64,000 nucleotides of DNA from Glycomyces tritici (lineage in GTDB: Bacteria; Actinomycetota; Actinomycetes; Mycobacteriales; Micromonosporaceae). The notes beneath the pieces are model-generated. The model had not been told where the DNA came from, did no database searches, and saw only the letters and a list, made by a program, of their open reading frames with translations. A program made the translations under genes and the position numbers. The stretch's first letter is position 1. Each line of letters opens with the position of its first letter. Location: the NCBI RefSeq assembly GCF_030403505.1, contig NZ_JAUEMJ010000006.1, positions 193,126-257,125 of the forward strand. Direction: 5' to 3'. Positions 8,003 to 17,174 of the stretch are shown here, piece after piece.

Positions 8003-11000
8003 GTGAGAATCGGATTGCTCGGCGCGTTTCAGGTCCAGGTGGGCGACCAGCCCCTCGAGGTCCCGGGGGCGCGGTCGCGGGCGCTGCTCGCGGCGCTGGC
8101 GCTGGAGCCGGGCCGGATCGTGCCGCGCTCGCGCCTGGTCGACTGGATCTGGGGTGACGAGCCGCCCGCGGACGAGGCGAACGCCCTGCAGGTCCTGGTG
8201 TCCCGCTTGCGCAAAGCGCTCCCCAAGGGCGCGGTCGAGTCGAAGTCGGGCGGGTACCTGCTGGCCGTCGAGCCCGACGCGGTGGACGTGAGCCGCTTCG
8301 AGGACCTGGTCGCGCGGGCCCGCAACGCCGATGACGCCGAGAAGGCCGCACTCCTGGGCGCGGCCCTGCAAGAGTGGCGCGGCACCGCTCTCGAAGGCAT
8401 CGCCCTCTTGGGCAGCAAGGCGTTCGACGCCGTCGTCGTGGGGCTCAACGACCGGTATGTGGCGGTCCTGGGCGACCGCGTGGACGCGGAGGTGCGGCTG
8501 GGGCGCGGCGCCGACCTCGTCACCGAGCTCACCGACCTCGTCAACCGGTACCCGATGCGCGAAGGGTTCGTGGCGGCGCTCATGCGGGCGCTCGCCGAAG
8601 CCGGACGCGGCGCCGAGGCGCTCACGGCCTACCAGCAGCTCGCCGAACGCCTCGGCGAGGAACTGGGCGTCGACCCCTCCGCGGAGCTCTCGGCCCTGAA
8701 CATCGCGCTGCTGCGCGGGGAGATCGGCGGGCGCACCGAGAACCGCCGCACCAACCTCCGCTCCGAGCTGACCGCGTTCGTGGGCAAGGACGACGAGGTG
8801 GCGGCGGTCGCCGACCTCGCGTCCCGGCACCGCCTCGTCACCCTCCACGGCCCCGGAGGCGCCGGCAAGACCCGCCTCGCCGTCGAGACCGCCCGCACGA
8901 TGCTCGGCGACCTGCCCGACGGCGCCTGGCTCGTCGAACTCGCCGCGGTCAGCCCAGTCGGCGCGGGCGGCGCCGGAGGCGAACTCGCGCAAGCGGTCCT
9001 CACCGCCGTCGGCCTGCGCGACCAGCAGGGCGCCGCGGGCGGCGACGCGACCGACCGGCTCGTGGCCGCGATCCGCGACCGCGTGATGCTCCTCGTCCTC
9101 GACAACTGCGAGCACGTGATCGAGGAGGTCTCGGCGTTCACCGACCGGCTCCTCGGCGAATGCCGGTCCTTGCGCATCATCAGCACCAGCCGCGAACCGC
9201 TCGGCATCACCGGCGAGGCGCTCTGGCAGGTCGAGCCGCTCGCGCTGCCCGCCGAGGACGCGAGCCCGAAGGAGGCCGCCGCCTCCCCGGCCGTGCGGCT
9301 CCTGCGCGACCGCGCCGAAGCCGTGCGCCGCAACATCGGCGGCGACGACGCCACCTTGGCCACCATGGCCCGCATCTGCCGGGCCCTCGACGGCATGCCC
9401 CTGGCCATCGAACTCGCCGCCGCCCGCCTGCGCACCATGTCCGTCGACCAGCTCGCCGACCGCATCGACGACCGCTTCCAGCTCCTGACCGGCGGCAGCC
9501 GCACCGCGATGGCCCACCACCGGACCCTCCGCGCCGTCGTCGACTGGAGCTGGGACCTCCTCAACGAGGCCGAACGCGAACTCCTCCAGAACCTCGCCGT
9601 GTTCACCGGCGGCGTGAGCCTCGAAGCGGCCGAACGGGTCTGCCCCGCAGGCGAATACGCCCTCGACCTGCTCACCGCCCTCACCGAGAAGTCCCTGCTC
9701 GTCGCCTACGGCGAGAACGAGCCCCGCTACCGGATGCTCAGCACCATCCGCGAGTACGCGGCCCAGCGCCTCGACGAGGCCGGCGGGACCGAACCGGCCC
9801 GCCGGGCCCGCCTCGCCTACCTCAACGCGCTCGCCGAGACCGCCGACCCGCTCCTGCGCAGCGCCGACCAGCTCAAGTGGCTGGCCGCGTTGGAAGCCGA
9901 GCACGACAACCTCATCGGGGCCCTGCGGGAGGCGATCGCGGACGGCTGGTCCGAGGACGCGATGGCACTCGCCGGCTCGACCGCCTGGTACTGGTACCTC
10001 TCCGGCCGCAAAGCCGAGGGCACCGAGCTGAGCCTCGCCGCGGCCTCGCTGCCCGGCGACGGCGTGCCCGCCGAAGTGCAGGCCCTGGCCTGCACCGCCG
10101 TCACGATGTTCCTGACCGCGGGGGCCGGCGGCGACCAGTTCCAGGCGCAGGAGTGGATCGAGCGGGGGCACGACCTCGCGCAGCGCAGCGGCTCCCGCCA
10201 CCCGCTGCTCGGGTTCACCGAACCGCTGTACCGCATGCTGAAAGCGCCGGACGACTTCCTGTCCGCGTTCGACCCCCTCGTCGACGGCGACGACCCGTGG
10301 GTGCGCGCGCAGGCCCGCCTCTCGCGCTGCTGGCTGCGGCTCTCCATCGGCAGCGACGAGACCGACGCGGACGACGAGCTCGCGATCGCGCTCGCCGAGT
10401 TCCGCGCCCTCGGCGACCGCTGGGGCATCTCGCAGGCGCAGGCCTTCCGCGCCGAGCGGTTCGCCATGCGCGGCGAGCTCGCCGACGCCTGCCGCACCTA
10501 CGACGAGGCCGCCACCGCCGAAGCCGAACTCGGCGCCCGGGAGGAGGTGGCCGCCGTGCGCGCCCGGCAGGCGCAGCTGCACTGGCTGCTCGGCGACGAG
10601 CGCGCGAGCGCGGCCGCCATGGCCGCCGCCGACCTGGCCGCCGACGGGATCGCCTGGCCCGACACCGCCGCCGAACTGGCCCTGGCGAAGGCGCACCTGG
10701 CGCGCTGGCGCGGCGACGCGGACGAGGCGCGGGCGCAGCTCGCGGCCGTCCGGTACCGGCCCGGCGGGCACAGCTCGGGCATCGACCTCATGGTGTCCGA
10801 CCTGCGCGCCCACCTCGCCGACGACCTCGCCGAGTCCCGCGGGCACCGCCGTGCGGCCTTCGGGGCCGCCGTGAACCTCGGGCACCCGCCGATGATCGCG
10901 CAGGCGCTGCACGGCCTCGCGGATCTCGCACTGCGCCAAGGGGACGACGCGGCGGCGGTGCGGCTGCTCGCGGCGGGCGACGCCGTGCGCGGCACCCGGG

Positions 11001-11137
11001 ACCTCTCGCAGCCCGACTACCACCGGATCGCGGAGGCGACGCGGCAGCGCCTCGGCGAACCGGGGTTCGACGAGGCGATGCGCGAGGGGCGTGAGGCGGA
11101 TTGGAAGGAGCTGGCGGAGGCCGTCCTCGGGGAGTGA
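8003..11137 (+). CDS. AfsR/SARP-type transcriptional regulator with BTAD, NTPase and TPR domains
   Basis: A 1044-residue STAND-class regulator. Residues ~1-90 form an OmpR-like winged helix (RIGLLGAFQVQVGDQPLEV...), and ~95-240 the bacterial transcriptional activation domain. An NTPase follows, with Walker A GPGGAGKT (about 285-292) and Walker B VMLLVLDNCEHV. The C-terminal half is helical, TPR-like. Such proteins (AfsR, EmbR relatives) switch on secondary metabolism or cell-envelope genes after nucleotide-driven oligomerisation. GTG 8003 was preferred to upstream codons because the conserved domain begins at once. It is divergent from the sigma operon and convergent with the DUF4097 gene. 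The target genes cannot be inferred. Confidence 0.9.
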   Translation: MRIGLLGAFQVQVGDQPLEVPGARSRALLAALALEPGRIVPRSRLVDWIWGDEPPADEANALQVLVSRLRKALPKGAVESKSGGYLLAVEPDAVDVSRFEDLVARARNADDAEKAALLGAALQEWRGTALEGIALLGSKAFDAVVVGLNDRYVAVLGDRVDAEVRLGRGADLVTELTDLVNRYPMREGFVAALMRALAEAGRGAEALTAYQQLAERLGEELGVDPSAELSALNIALLRGEIGGRTENRRTNLRSELTAFVGKDDEVAAVADLASRHRLVTLHGPGGAGKTRLAVETARTMLGDLPDGAWLVELAAVSPVGAGGAGGELAQAVLTAVGLRDQQGAAGGDATDRLVAAIRDRVMLLVLDNCEHVIEEVSAFTDRLLGECRSLRIISTSREPLGITGEALWQVEPLALPAEDASPKEAAASPAVRLLRDRAEAVRRNIGGDDATLATMARICRALDGMPLAIELAAARLRTMSVDQLADRIDDRFQLLTGGSRTAMAHHRTLRAVVDWSWDLLNEAERELLQNLAVFTGGVSLEAAERVCPAGEYALDLLTALTEKSLLVAYGENEPRYRMLSTIREYAAQRLDEAGGTEPARRARLAYLNALAETADPLLRSADQLKWLAALEAEHDNLIGALREAIADGWSEDAMALAGSTAWYWYLSGRKAEGTELSLAAASLPGDGVPAEVQALACTAVTMFLTAGAGGDQFQAQEWIERGHDLAQRSGSRHPLLGFTEPLYRMLKAPDDFLSAFDPLVDGDDPWVRAQARLSRCWLRLSIGSDETDADDELAIALAEFRALGDRWGISQAQAFRAERFAMRGELADACRTYDEAATAEAELGAREEVAAVRARQAQLHWLLGDERASAAAMAAADLAADGIAWPDTAAELALAKAHLARWRGDADEARAQLAAVRYRPGGHSSGIDLMVSDLRAHLADDLAESRGHRRAAFGAAVNLGHPPMIAQALHGLADLALRQGDDAAAVRLLAAGDAVRGTRDLSQPDYHRIAEATRQRLGEPGFDEAMREGREADWKELAEAVLGE

Positions 11138-11152
11138 AGGGCCGCAACGGTC

Positions 11153-12010
11153 TTATGCCGCCTTCTGGATCTGCTCCGACCCGGTGACGTTGCGGATGAT
11201 GACGTCGCCGCCGCTCGTGCGGGCCTTGACCGCGATCTGACGGGCCGCCCCGGCGTGCTGCGACTCGTTGCGCACCAGGCCCGTGGGGGTCTTCGCGTCG
11301 AGGCGCGCGTCGGTGCCCTCGGGGACGCCGACCTCGAGCCTGCCGACGGCCGCGTGCAGGTCGATCGGCCCGGCGAGGGCCTCGCCGACGCTGATCGCGC
11401 CGATCGCGGTCTTGGCCCGGACCCCGGCGTGCGCGACGCCGACGGTGATGGGCCCCTGGGAGGAGCTGGCCCGCAGGTCGCCGCCGGCTTCGCCGATCCA
11501 GGTGTCGCCGCCGATGTTCTTGACCGCGGCCTCGCCGCCGATGCGGGCCGCGCGGAGGTCGCCGCTGCCGCTGATGTCGGCGCTGCCGTGGACGCGGTCG
11601 ACGGCGATCCGGCCGGCGCTGGTCGCGAGCCGCACTTCGGCGGCCTCGGCGACCTTGATGTCGCCGATGGCGTTCTTGAGGCGGCAGGTGCCGACCGAGC
11701 CTTGGACGACGTACTCGCCGTCGGCGGTGTCGCCCTGCACGTTCGAGCCGGTCGGGAGCTGCACGCTGATGCGCACGGACCCGAACTTGCGGGCGAAGGC
11801 GGAGCGCAGCTTGGGCTGCCAGACCCGCAGGCGACCGGCCTCGAACTCGACGTTGACCTTGGCGGCGGCCTCGACGTCGAGGGCGCGGCCGGGGTCGATC
11901 GGGGCGACGTCGACGACGGTGGTGCCGCGGTCGGCGGCGGTGAAGCGGATGTCGCCCAGGACGATGTCGACGACGGCGGTGACGGGGGCGGGGGTGTCGA
12001 AGGTGTGCAT
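11153..12010 (-). CDS. DUF4097 family beta-strand-repeat protein
   Basis: A 285-residue protein dominated by short repeated beta-strands with Gly/Ala/Asp turns (GDIKVAEAAEVRLATSAGRIAV and similar), the DUF4097 adhesin-like right-handed beta-helix pattern. No signal peptide or membrane segment is visible, so it is probably cytoplasmic or peripheral. The start is ATG 12010 behind AGAGG; a 33-codon upstream extension lacks family resemblance. It ends 15 bases from the convergent AfsR-like gene. The role is unknown. Confidence 0.8.
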   Translation of the reverse strand: MHTFDTPAPVTAVVDIVLGDIRFTAADRGTTVVDVAPIDPGRALDVEAAAKVNVEFEAGRLRVWQPKLRSAFARKFGSVRISVQLPTGSNVQGDTADGEYVVQGSVGTCRLKNAIGDIKVAEAAEVRLATSAGRIAVDRVHGSADISGSGDLRAARIGGEAAVKNIGGDTWIGEAGGDLRASSSQGPITVGVAHAGVRAKTAIGAISVGEALAGPIDLHAAVGRLEVGVPEGTDARLDAKTPTGLVRNESQHAGAARQIAVKARTSGGDVIIRNVTGSEQIQKAA

Positions 12011-12135
12011 GTCGGTGCCTCTTTCGGTGCGGCTCGCTGGCGTGATGCCCCAACGATGGCCCCGCGTCCTGTCACCGGCCTTGCTTCGGCCTGTCACCGC
12101 CCCTGACACGCCTCAGCGCATGGCGTATGCACTGT

Positions 12136-12909
12136 TCACTGCGGCTGCTCGAGGTCGGCGAGGAGCCCGTTGAGGGCGGCTTGCAGGGCAGCGGCGTTGG
12201 CGGTGTCGAACCAGGTGGTGCGGATGCGCTCGTTGCTGCCGCCGGGGGTCTCGTGCTCGGCGGCGAGGCGGCCGAGCGGGCGGGACTCGTCGGCGAGCGA
12301 GCGGCCGACGCCTTGGAAGAGGCTGCGGACGTACCGGTCAGCGGCTTCGGCCGGGACGCCGTGCCGGGCGGCCCATTCGGTGAGGGCCGCGAGGTAGGCG
12401 TAGTGGGTGCTCAGCGTGCTGGAGAGGGAGGAGCACACGTTGTAGGCGGTCGGGTCGGCGACGGGCTGGGCGCCGCCGAGCCGCTCGAAGAGCGCGTCGG
12501 CCACCGGGTGGGCGGGGTAGGTGACGGTGACGGACCGCCGTTCGCGCACGGTGGGGAGGGGGATGGCGGCGACGATGTCCGCTTCGGTGTGCAGGAGTTC
12601 GCGCAGTTCCTTTTCGGGGACGCCGGGGATGACGTTGACGACCGTGGTCGCGGCGCCGATCCGGAGGCCGGCGAGGGCGTCGTGCCGGTCGGCGCGGCGC
12701 ACGGCGAGGACGAGGACGTCGGCGTGGTCGGCGACCTCCTGGTTGCTCGCGCGGACCTCGACGTTCGGGTACCGGGCGGCGAGTGCGGCGGCGGTGGCCG
12801 CGCCCCGGGGGGAGAGGCTGATCGGCGGCGGCGCGTCGATCCCTTCGCAGAGGCCTTCCACCATGGCGGCGCTGATCTCGCCCACGCCGATGAATCCGAT
12901 GCGTTCCAC
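12136..12909 (-). CDS. ProC-like NADP-dependent oxidoreductase (pyrroline-5-carboxylate reductase family)
   Basis: A 257-residue protein opening with a Rossmann dinucleotide loop (RIGFIGVGEISAAMVEGL). A second segment, NVIPGVPEKELRELL and AAIPLPTV, resembles the ProC/6-phosphogluconate-dehydrogenase-like superfamily. The C-terminal helical domain (about 160-257) is present, but the strongly conserved proline-binding signatures of true ProC are not obvious, so the substrate may differ. The start is GTG 12909 with AAGGAG at 6-base spacing. It stands alone, divergent from the GH30 gene. Confidence 0.75.
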   Translation of the reverse strand: MERIGFIGVGEISAAMVEGLCEGIDAPPPISLSPRGAATAAALAARYPNVEVRASNQEVADHADVLVLAVRRADRHDALAGLRIGAATTVVNVIPGVPEKELRELLHTEADIVAAIPLPTVRERRSVTVTYPAHPVADALFERLGGAQPVADPTAYNVCSSLSSTLSTHYAYLAALTEWAARHGVPAEAADRYVRSLFQGVGRSLADESRPLGRLAAEHETPGGSNERIRTTWFDTANAAALQAALNGLLADLEQPQ

Positions 12910-13029
12910 TGGGTGCTCCTTCGTGTCGGTCTTGAGGCTAATGCACACCGGACCGGACGGCACCGATCCGAAATATTTTCGACCTTCACCATTGAAGTCT
13001 TTCAATATTAATTAGTGTCTGAGCAGGGA

Positions 13030-13058
13030 TTGACACTGTGGAATGGCGAATTTATCCT
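13030..13058 (+). promoter_or_regulatory. Consensus promoter and candidate operators of GH30 xylanase
   Basis: TTGACA (13030-13035), 17-bp spacer, TATCCT (13053-13058): a near-consensus sigma-70 promoter in a strikingly AT-rich 200-bp stretch. AGTGTC (13014-13019) and GACACT (13032-13037) form an inverted repeat over the -35 box. In the leader, GAAATTTTC (13081-13089) matches the GAAA-N-TTTC core reported for LacI-type xylan regulators such as BxlR. The promoter is well supported; the operators are guesses. Confidence 0.75.
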
Positions 13059-13116
13059 GATTGTGGCAAACGTTATCTAAGAAATTTTCGGAAAGTTCCC
13101 GCCATCAGGAGGAGCA

Positions 13117-14382
13117 ATGGAGCACCACCCGAAACCACCCGAGACCGCCATGTCCAAGCTGAAACGACGGTCCCTGATCACCGCCGGCGCGGCCCTCCCG
13201 GTACTCGCCGCCGCCGCACCCGCCGCCGCCCAGACCACCATCCTCGTCGAACCCGGGAACGTCCAGCAGACCATCCAGGGCTTCGGCGGCATGAACCACA
13301 GCGTCTGGATCGCCGACCTCACCGCCGCCCAGCGCGACACCGCGTTCGGCAACGGCAGCGGCCAGCTCGGCTTCAGCATCCTGCGCATCCCCGTCCACGA
13401 GGACCGCGCCAACTGGAGCCGCGAAGTCGCCACCGCCCAGCGCGCGATCGCCCTCGGCGCCAAGGTCTTCGCCTCGCCCTGGAACCCCCCGGCGCACATG
13501 ACCGAGTCGTTCTCCGGCGGCAAGCGCCTGCGCTACGACATGTACGACGACTACGTCCAGCACCTCAACGACTTCGACCAGTTCATGGCGTCCAACGGGG
13601 TCGACCTCTACGGCATCTCCGTCCAGAACGAACCCGACTACGCGCACGACTGGACCGCCTGGACCCCCCAGGAGATGCTCCGCTTCTGCCGCGAGAACGC
13701 CGGCGCCATCGGCACCCGCGTCATCGCCCCCGAATCGTTCCAGTACCGCAAGAACCAGTCCGACCCGATCCTCAACGACCCCCAGGCCCTCGGCAACGTC
13801 GACATCATCGGCGCCCACCTCTACGGCACCCAGAACGCCGACCTCCCCTACCCGCTCTTCCAGCAGAAGGGCGGCGGCAAGGAACTCTGGATGACCGAGG
13901 TCTACCACCCCAACAGCAGCGACTCCGCCGACCTCTGGCCCGGCGCGCTCGACACCGGCGAGCACATGCACCGCGCGCTCGTCTACGGCCGCTTCCAGAC
14001 CTACGTCTGGTGGTACATCCGCCGCAGCTACGGCCCCATGCGCGAAGACGGCCGGATCAGCAAGCGCGGCGCCAACATGGCCCACTTCTCCAAGTGGGTG
14101 CGCCCCGGCTACCAGCGGATCACGGCCACCGCGAACCCCCAGGCCAACGTCTACATCACCGCGTTCAAGAGCGGCGCCAGGATCGTCATCGTCGCCATCA
14201 ACAAGAACGCCTCGTCGGTGTACTTCCCGTTCACCGTCCAAGGCGGCGGCAACGCCACCGTCGCGACCTGGCTGACGGACGCGAACAACACCCTCGCGGC
14301 CTCCTCCTCCCCCACCATGACCAACGGCTCATTCGGCGCCCAGCTCCCCGCGCGCAGCATCCGCACCTTCGTCATCAACTAG
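13117..14382 (+). CDS. Secreted GH30 (subfamily 8-like) glucuronoxylanase
   Basis: A 421-residue endo-xylanase that should cleave glucuronoxylan at backbone bonds positioned by a glucuronic acid side chain. A twin-arginine signal (SKLKRRSLITAGA, then a hydrophobic Ala-rich segment ending AAA-QTT) sends the folded protein out. The acid/base is predicted as Glu172 (VQNEPDY) and the nucleophile as Glu261 (WMTEVYH), both GH30 hallmarks. The C-terminal ~80 residues form the side beta-domain. ATG 13117 has AGGAGG four bases upstream. It is divergent from the ProC-like gene with its own strong promoter. It pairs functionally with the GH43 at 28.9 kb. Confidence 0.92.
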   Translation: MEHHPKPPETAMSKLKRRSLITAGAALPVLAAAAPAAAQTTILVEPGNVQQTIQGFGGMNHSVWIADLTAAQRDTAFGNGSGQLGFSILRIPVHEDRANWSREVATAQRAIALGAKVFASPWNPPAHMTESFSGGKRLRYDMYDDYVQHLNDFDQFMASNGVDLYGISVQNEPDYAHDWTAWTPQEMLRFCRENAGAIGTRVIAPESFQYRKNQSDPILNDPQALGNVDIIGAHLYGTQNADLPYPLFQQKGGGKELWMTEVYHPNSSDSADLWPGALDTGEHMHRALVYGRFQTYVWWYIRRSYGPMREDGRISKRGANMAHFSKWVRPGYQRITATANPQANVYITAFKSGARIVIVAINKNASSVYFPFTVQGGGNATVATWLTDANNTLAASSSPTMTNGSFGAQLPARSIRTFVIN

Positions 14383-14424
14383 CCGGGTGAGAACCCGCCC
14401 GAAGGGGTACTCCACAGGTTCGAA

Positions 14425-14448
14425 GCGGGCGCCCGCGAGGGCGCCCGC
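14425..14448 (+). terminator. Terminator hairpin after GH30
   Basis: Perfect 10-bp stem GCGGGCGCCC / GGGCGCCCGC, loop GCGA, between the xylanase stop and the ribosome site of the GNAT gene. Confidence 0.65.
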
Positions 14449-14466
14449 CCATCCGAAGGAGGACCC

Positions 14467-15018
14467 ATGGCCGTGCAGGAGCGCCTCACCGTCCACGTCA
14501 CCGACGCGCCCGACCAGAGCCGCTACGAAGCGCGGGTCGACGGCGAACTGGTCGGGTACACCGAATACCGCCACCACGACGGTACGACCATGCTCGCCCG
14601 GACCGAGGTTCCCGCGGAACTCCAGAACAAGGGCATCGGCGCCGCGCTCGCGCGGTTCGCGATCGAAGCGGCGCGCAAGGCCGGCAAGCAGATCGAACCC
14701 GCCGACCCGTTCATCGCGGGCTGGATCGAACGCCACCCCGAGTACGCCGAGATGGTGCACGAGAAGGCGGTCCGCCTCGGCGAAGAGGACTTAACCCCGG
14801 CGGTTTCTCGGAGCGCAGTTCGGAGCGCAGCTCGGCCCACCGCTCGAGCCGCTCGCCCACGCGCGCCTCGTTCCCGTTGCGGGTCGGCCGGTAGAACCGC
14901 TGCCGGTCCATGCCCTCGGGGAAGTAGTCCGCGCCCGAGAAGCCGTTCTCGCTGTCGGGGTCGTACTGGTAGCCCTTGCCGTAGCCGATGTCCTTCATCA
15001 GGCGGGTCGGGGCGTTGA
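14467..15018 (+). CDS. YjdJ-type GNAT acetyltransferase with doubtful C-terminal read-through
   Basis: Residues 1-~95 form a minimal GNAT fold of the YjdJ/PF14542 type: RYEARVDGELVGYTEYR, then the acetyl-CoA loop VPAELQNKGIGAALARFAIE and a final IERHPEYAEMV. Family members normally end about here. From residue ~109 the frame passes a rare TTA codon and continues 75 residues of Arg/Ser/Pro-rich sequence that is simply antisense to rarA. A TAA lies one base out of frame at 14792, so the natural end was probably near 14794. AAGGAGG precedes the ATG. The substrate is unknown. Confidence 0.75.
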   Translation: MAVQERLTVHVTDAPDQSRYEARVDGELVGYTEYRHHDGTTMLARTEVPAELQNKGIGAALARFAIEAARKAGKQIEPADPFIAGWIERHPEYAEMVHEKAVRLGEEDLTPAVSRSAVRSAARPTARAARPRAPRSRCGSAGRTAAGPCPRGSSPRPRSRSRCRGRTGSPCRSRCPSSGGSGR

Positions 15019-16114
15019 GTATGTGCGGGGGCGGGGCGAGCGAACCGGTCCGCTTCGCGGCGCGCACCGCCTCCCCGAAACCGCGGTAGACCGCGATCGA
15101 CTTCGGCGCGGTCGCGAGGTAGACGACGGCCTGCGCGATCGCCAGCTCCCCCTCCGGCGAACCCAGCCGCTCGTACACGTCCCACGCCGCCAGCGCCTGC
15201 TGCACGGCCTGCGGGTCGGCGATCCCGATGTCCTCGTTGGCGAACCGCACGATCCGGCGGGCGATGAACAGCGGGTCCTCCCCGCCGTCGAGCATCCGCG
15301 CGAGCCAGTACAGGGCCGCGTCCGGGTCGGAGCCGCGCATCGACTTGTGCAGCGCCGAGATGAGGTTGTAGTGGCTCTCCTGGGTCTTGTCGTAGAGCGG
15401 CGCCCGCTTCTGGACGGCCTCCGCCAGCGATGCCGTATCGAGCGGCGGCGTCCCCTCCGGCAGCTCCTGCAGCTGCTCGACCATGTTGAGCAGGTACCGC
15501 CCGTCGCCGTCGGCCATCGCCACGAGCGACCCGCGCGCCTGCTCGTCGAGCGGGACGGGCCGCACCTCCTGCTCGGCGCGGGCCAGGAGCGTCTCGAGCG
15601 CGGCGGTGTCGAGCCGGTGCAGCACGAACACCTGGCAGCGGGAGAGGAGCGCGCCGTTGAGCTCGAAGCTGGGGTTCTCGGTGGTGGCGCCGACGAGGAT
15701 GATCGTGCCGTCCTCGACGTACGGCAGGAAGCCGTCCTGCTGGGCGCGGTTGAACCGGTGGATCTCGTCGACGAACAGGAGCGTGCCCTGTCCCGTCTCG
15801 CGGCGCTGTCGCGCGGCGGCGAAGACCTTCCGCAGGTCGGCGACGCCGGAGAACACGGCTGAGAGCGGTTCGAACGCGAGGTCGGTCTCCTCGGCGAGCA
15901 GCCGCGCGATGGTGGTCTTCCCGCACCCGGGCGGGCCCCATAGGATCGTCGAGACGGGTTTCCCGCGGGCGACCATGCGTCCGAGCGGCGCGTCGGGGGC
16001 CAGCAGGTGGTCCTGGCCGACGACCTCGGCGAGCGCGCGCGGACGCAGCCGGTCGGCGAGGGGCCTGGGCGGTTCATCCCCGAACAGCGGCAATGCGGGC
16101 GCCGGTTCACTCAT
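14711..16114 (-). CDS. rarA: Replication-associated recombination ATPase RarA (MgsA)
   Basis: An AAA+ ATPase of the clamp-loader superfamily that acts at stalled replication forks. Walker A GPPGCGKTT (about 60-68), Walker B LLFVDEIHRFN, sensor 1 GATTENPSFELN and an arginine-finger region SRCQV are all present, followed by the RarA tetramerisation domain. The core ends with RQRFYRPTRNGNEARVGERL. The last ~35 residues after EKPPG are low-complexity and antisense to the GNAT gene. A stop lies one frame away at GGGGTTAA, so the reading may be extended artificially. ATG 16114 was chosen; upstream sequence in the frame is a shadow of the HAD gene. Confidence 0.93.
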   Translation of the reverse strand: MSEPAPALPLFGDEPPRPLADRLRPRALAEVVGQDHLLAPDAPLGRMVARGKPVSTILWGPPGCGKTTIARLLAEETDLAFEPLSAVFSGVADLRKVFAAARQRRETGQGTLLFVDEIHRFNRAQQDGFLPYVEDGTIILVGATTENPSFELNGALLSRCQVFVLHRLDTAALETLLARAEQEVRPVPLDEQARGSLVAMADGDGRYLLNMVEQLQELPEGTPPLDTASLAEAVQKRAPLYDKTQESHYNLISALHKSMRGSDPDAALYWLARMLDGGEDPLFIARRIVRFANEDIGIADPQAVQQALAAWDVYERLGSPEGELAIAQAVVYLATAPKSIAVYRGFGEAVRAAKRTGSLAPPPHILNAPTRLMKDIGYGKGYQYDPDSENGFSGADYFPEGMDRQRFYRPTRNGNEARVGERLERWAELRSELRSEKPPGLSPLRRGGPPSRAPSRRTRGGVRSSPR

Positions 16115-16306
16115 GTCACCACCGTATCGCCGGGGTATGACATACGGTGCGAACGTGAGCGGATGCCGCCTTCGCGCGGCGCGACCGCTCGCGGCATCGA
16201 GCGAGGGCCCGGGCGAAGCGGCCCGGGCCCGGGTTACGGTTGCCGCGCTCGACCGATACGGCGGCATGTGCCGGGATCGGCGGCTCCGAAACGGATGGGG
16301 GCATTC

Positions 16307-16999
16307 ATGACCGAGATCCGCGACATCGAAGTGGTCGTCTTCGACGTGCTCGGCACGCTGGTCGACGAACCGGACGGCATCGGAGGGGCGATCCGCGAAG
16401 CGCTCCCGGACGCCGACCAGGCCCGCGTCGACGACCTCGTCGCCCTGTGGCAGCGGCATGTGGAGGGCGAGCAGGCCCGCATCGCACGCGGCGAGCGCGC
16501 GTACGCCACCACCGAGGTCATCGACGCCGAAGCGGCGCACGCGGTGGCCGAGCGGGCGGGGATCGCGGACGCGGGGGTCATCGCGAGGCTCGCGACGGCC
16601 GGCCAGCGGCTCGCCCCCTGGGAGGACACGGTCGCCGGTCTTGAGCGGCTGGCGTGGCACTTCCCGATCATCGGCCTCTCCAACGCCGGCCGCGCGGCGC
16701 TGCTGCGGCTCAGCGCCTTCGCGGGTCTGCGGTTCCACCAGGCGCTCTCGAGCGAATCGGCCGGGGCGTACAAGCCCGCGCCGGAGGTGTACCGGCTCGC
16801 GCTCGACGCGGCCGGGTGCGCGCCCGACCGCGTCCTGATGGTCGCGGCGCACGCCTGGGACCTGCGCGGCGCGCAGGCGTGCGGCATGCGCACGGCCTAC
16901 ATCGGCCGGGCGGTCGGCGACCCGCCGAAGGACACCGACACGTTCGACGGCCACTTCGACGGGCTCGAAGCGCTGACACTCGCCCTCATCGCCGAGTAG
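16307..16999 (+). CDS. HAD-superfamily hydrolase, haloacid dehalogenase type II-like
   Basis: A 230-residue HAD-fold protein. Motif I is VVVFDVLGTLVDEPD (the first Asp is the nucleophile, about residue 12). Motif II is GLSNAGR, motif III Lys is in YKPAPEVYR, and motif IV is VAAHAWDLRGAQACG. The DxLGT form and the AHAWD segment resemble L-2-haloacid dehalogenases rather than phosphatases, so it may hydrolyse a carbon-halogen or phosphate bond. Two in-frame ATGs (16295, 16307) are possible; the second has the better spacing from GGGGG. A GC hairpin (16205-16230) lies in the gap towards rarA. Confidence 0.83.
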   Translation: MTEIRDIEVVVFDVLGTLVDEPDGIGGAIREALPDADQARVDDLVALWQRHVEGEQARIARGERAYATTEVIDAEAAHAVAERAGIADAGVIARLATAGQRLAPWEDTVAGLERLAWHFPIIGLSNAGRAALLRLSAFAGLRFHQALSSESAGAYKPAPEVYRLALDAAGCAPDRVLMVAAHAWDLRGAQACGMRTAYIGRAVGDPPKDTDTFDGHFDGLEALTLALIAE

Positions 17000-17174
17000 T
17001 CGGCCTGTCCCTCAACGAGGTCGGGACACCGGAGCTCCCTTGAATCCGCGTATGATTGTCCACCAGTCTGCGAATTCACACCCCGACAACGAACTCGCGG
17101 CAAACGTCCGGTTCCGGGCCAAGCTCCCCAGTGCAGACCCGGGACGACCCTTACCCTCAGAGGGACGATGCCCT

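Noticed and set aside
7856..11023. 1055-codon open frame antisense to the AfsR-like gene
   Set aside because: Composition (GAEGR-type, no domains) is what a GC-rich gene gives on the opposite strand; no ribosome site or family motif.
17040..17174. TTG 17040 as the start of the NACHT protein
   Set aside because: The added 45 residues precede the HTH without family resemblance; GTG 17175 has a plausible ribosome site.
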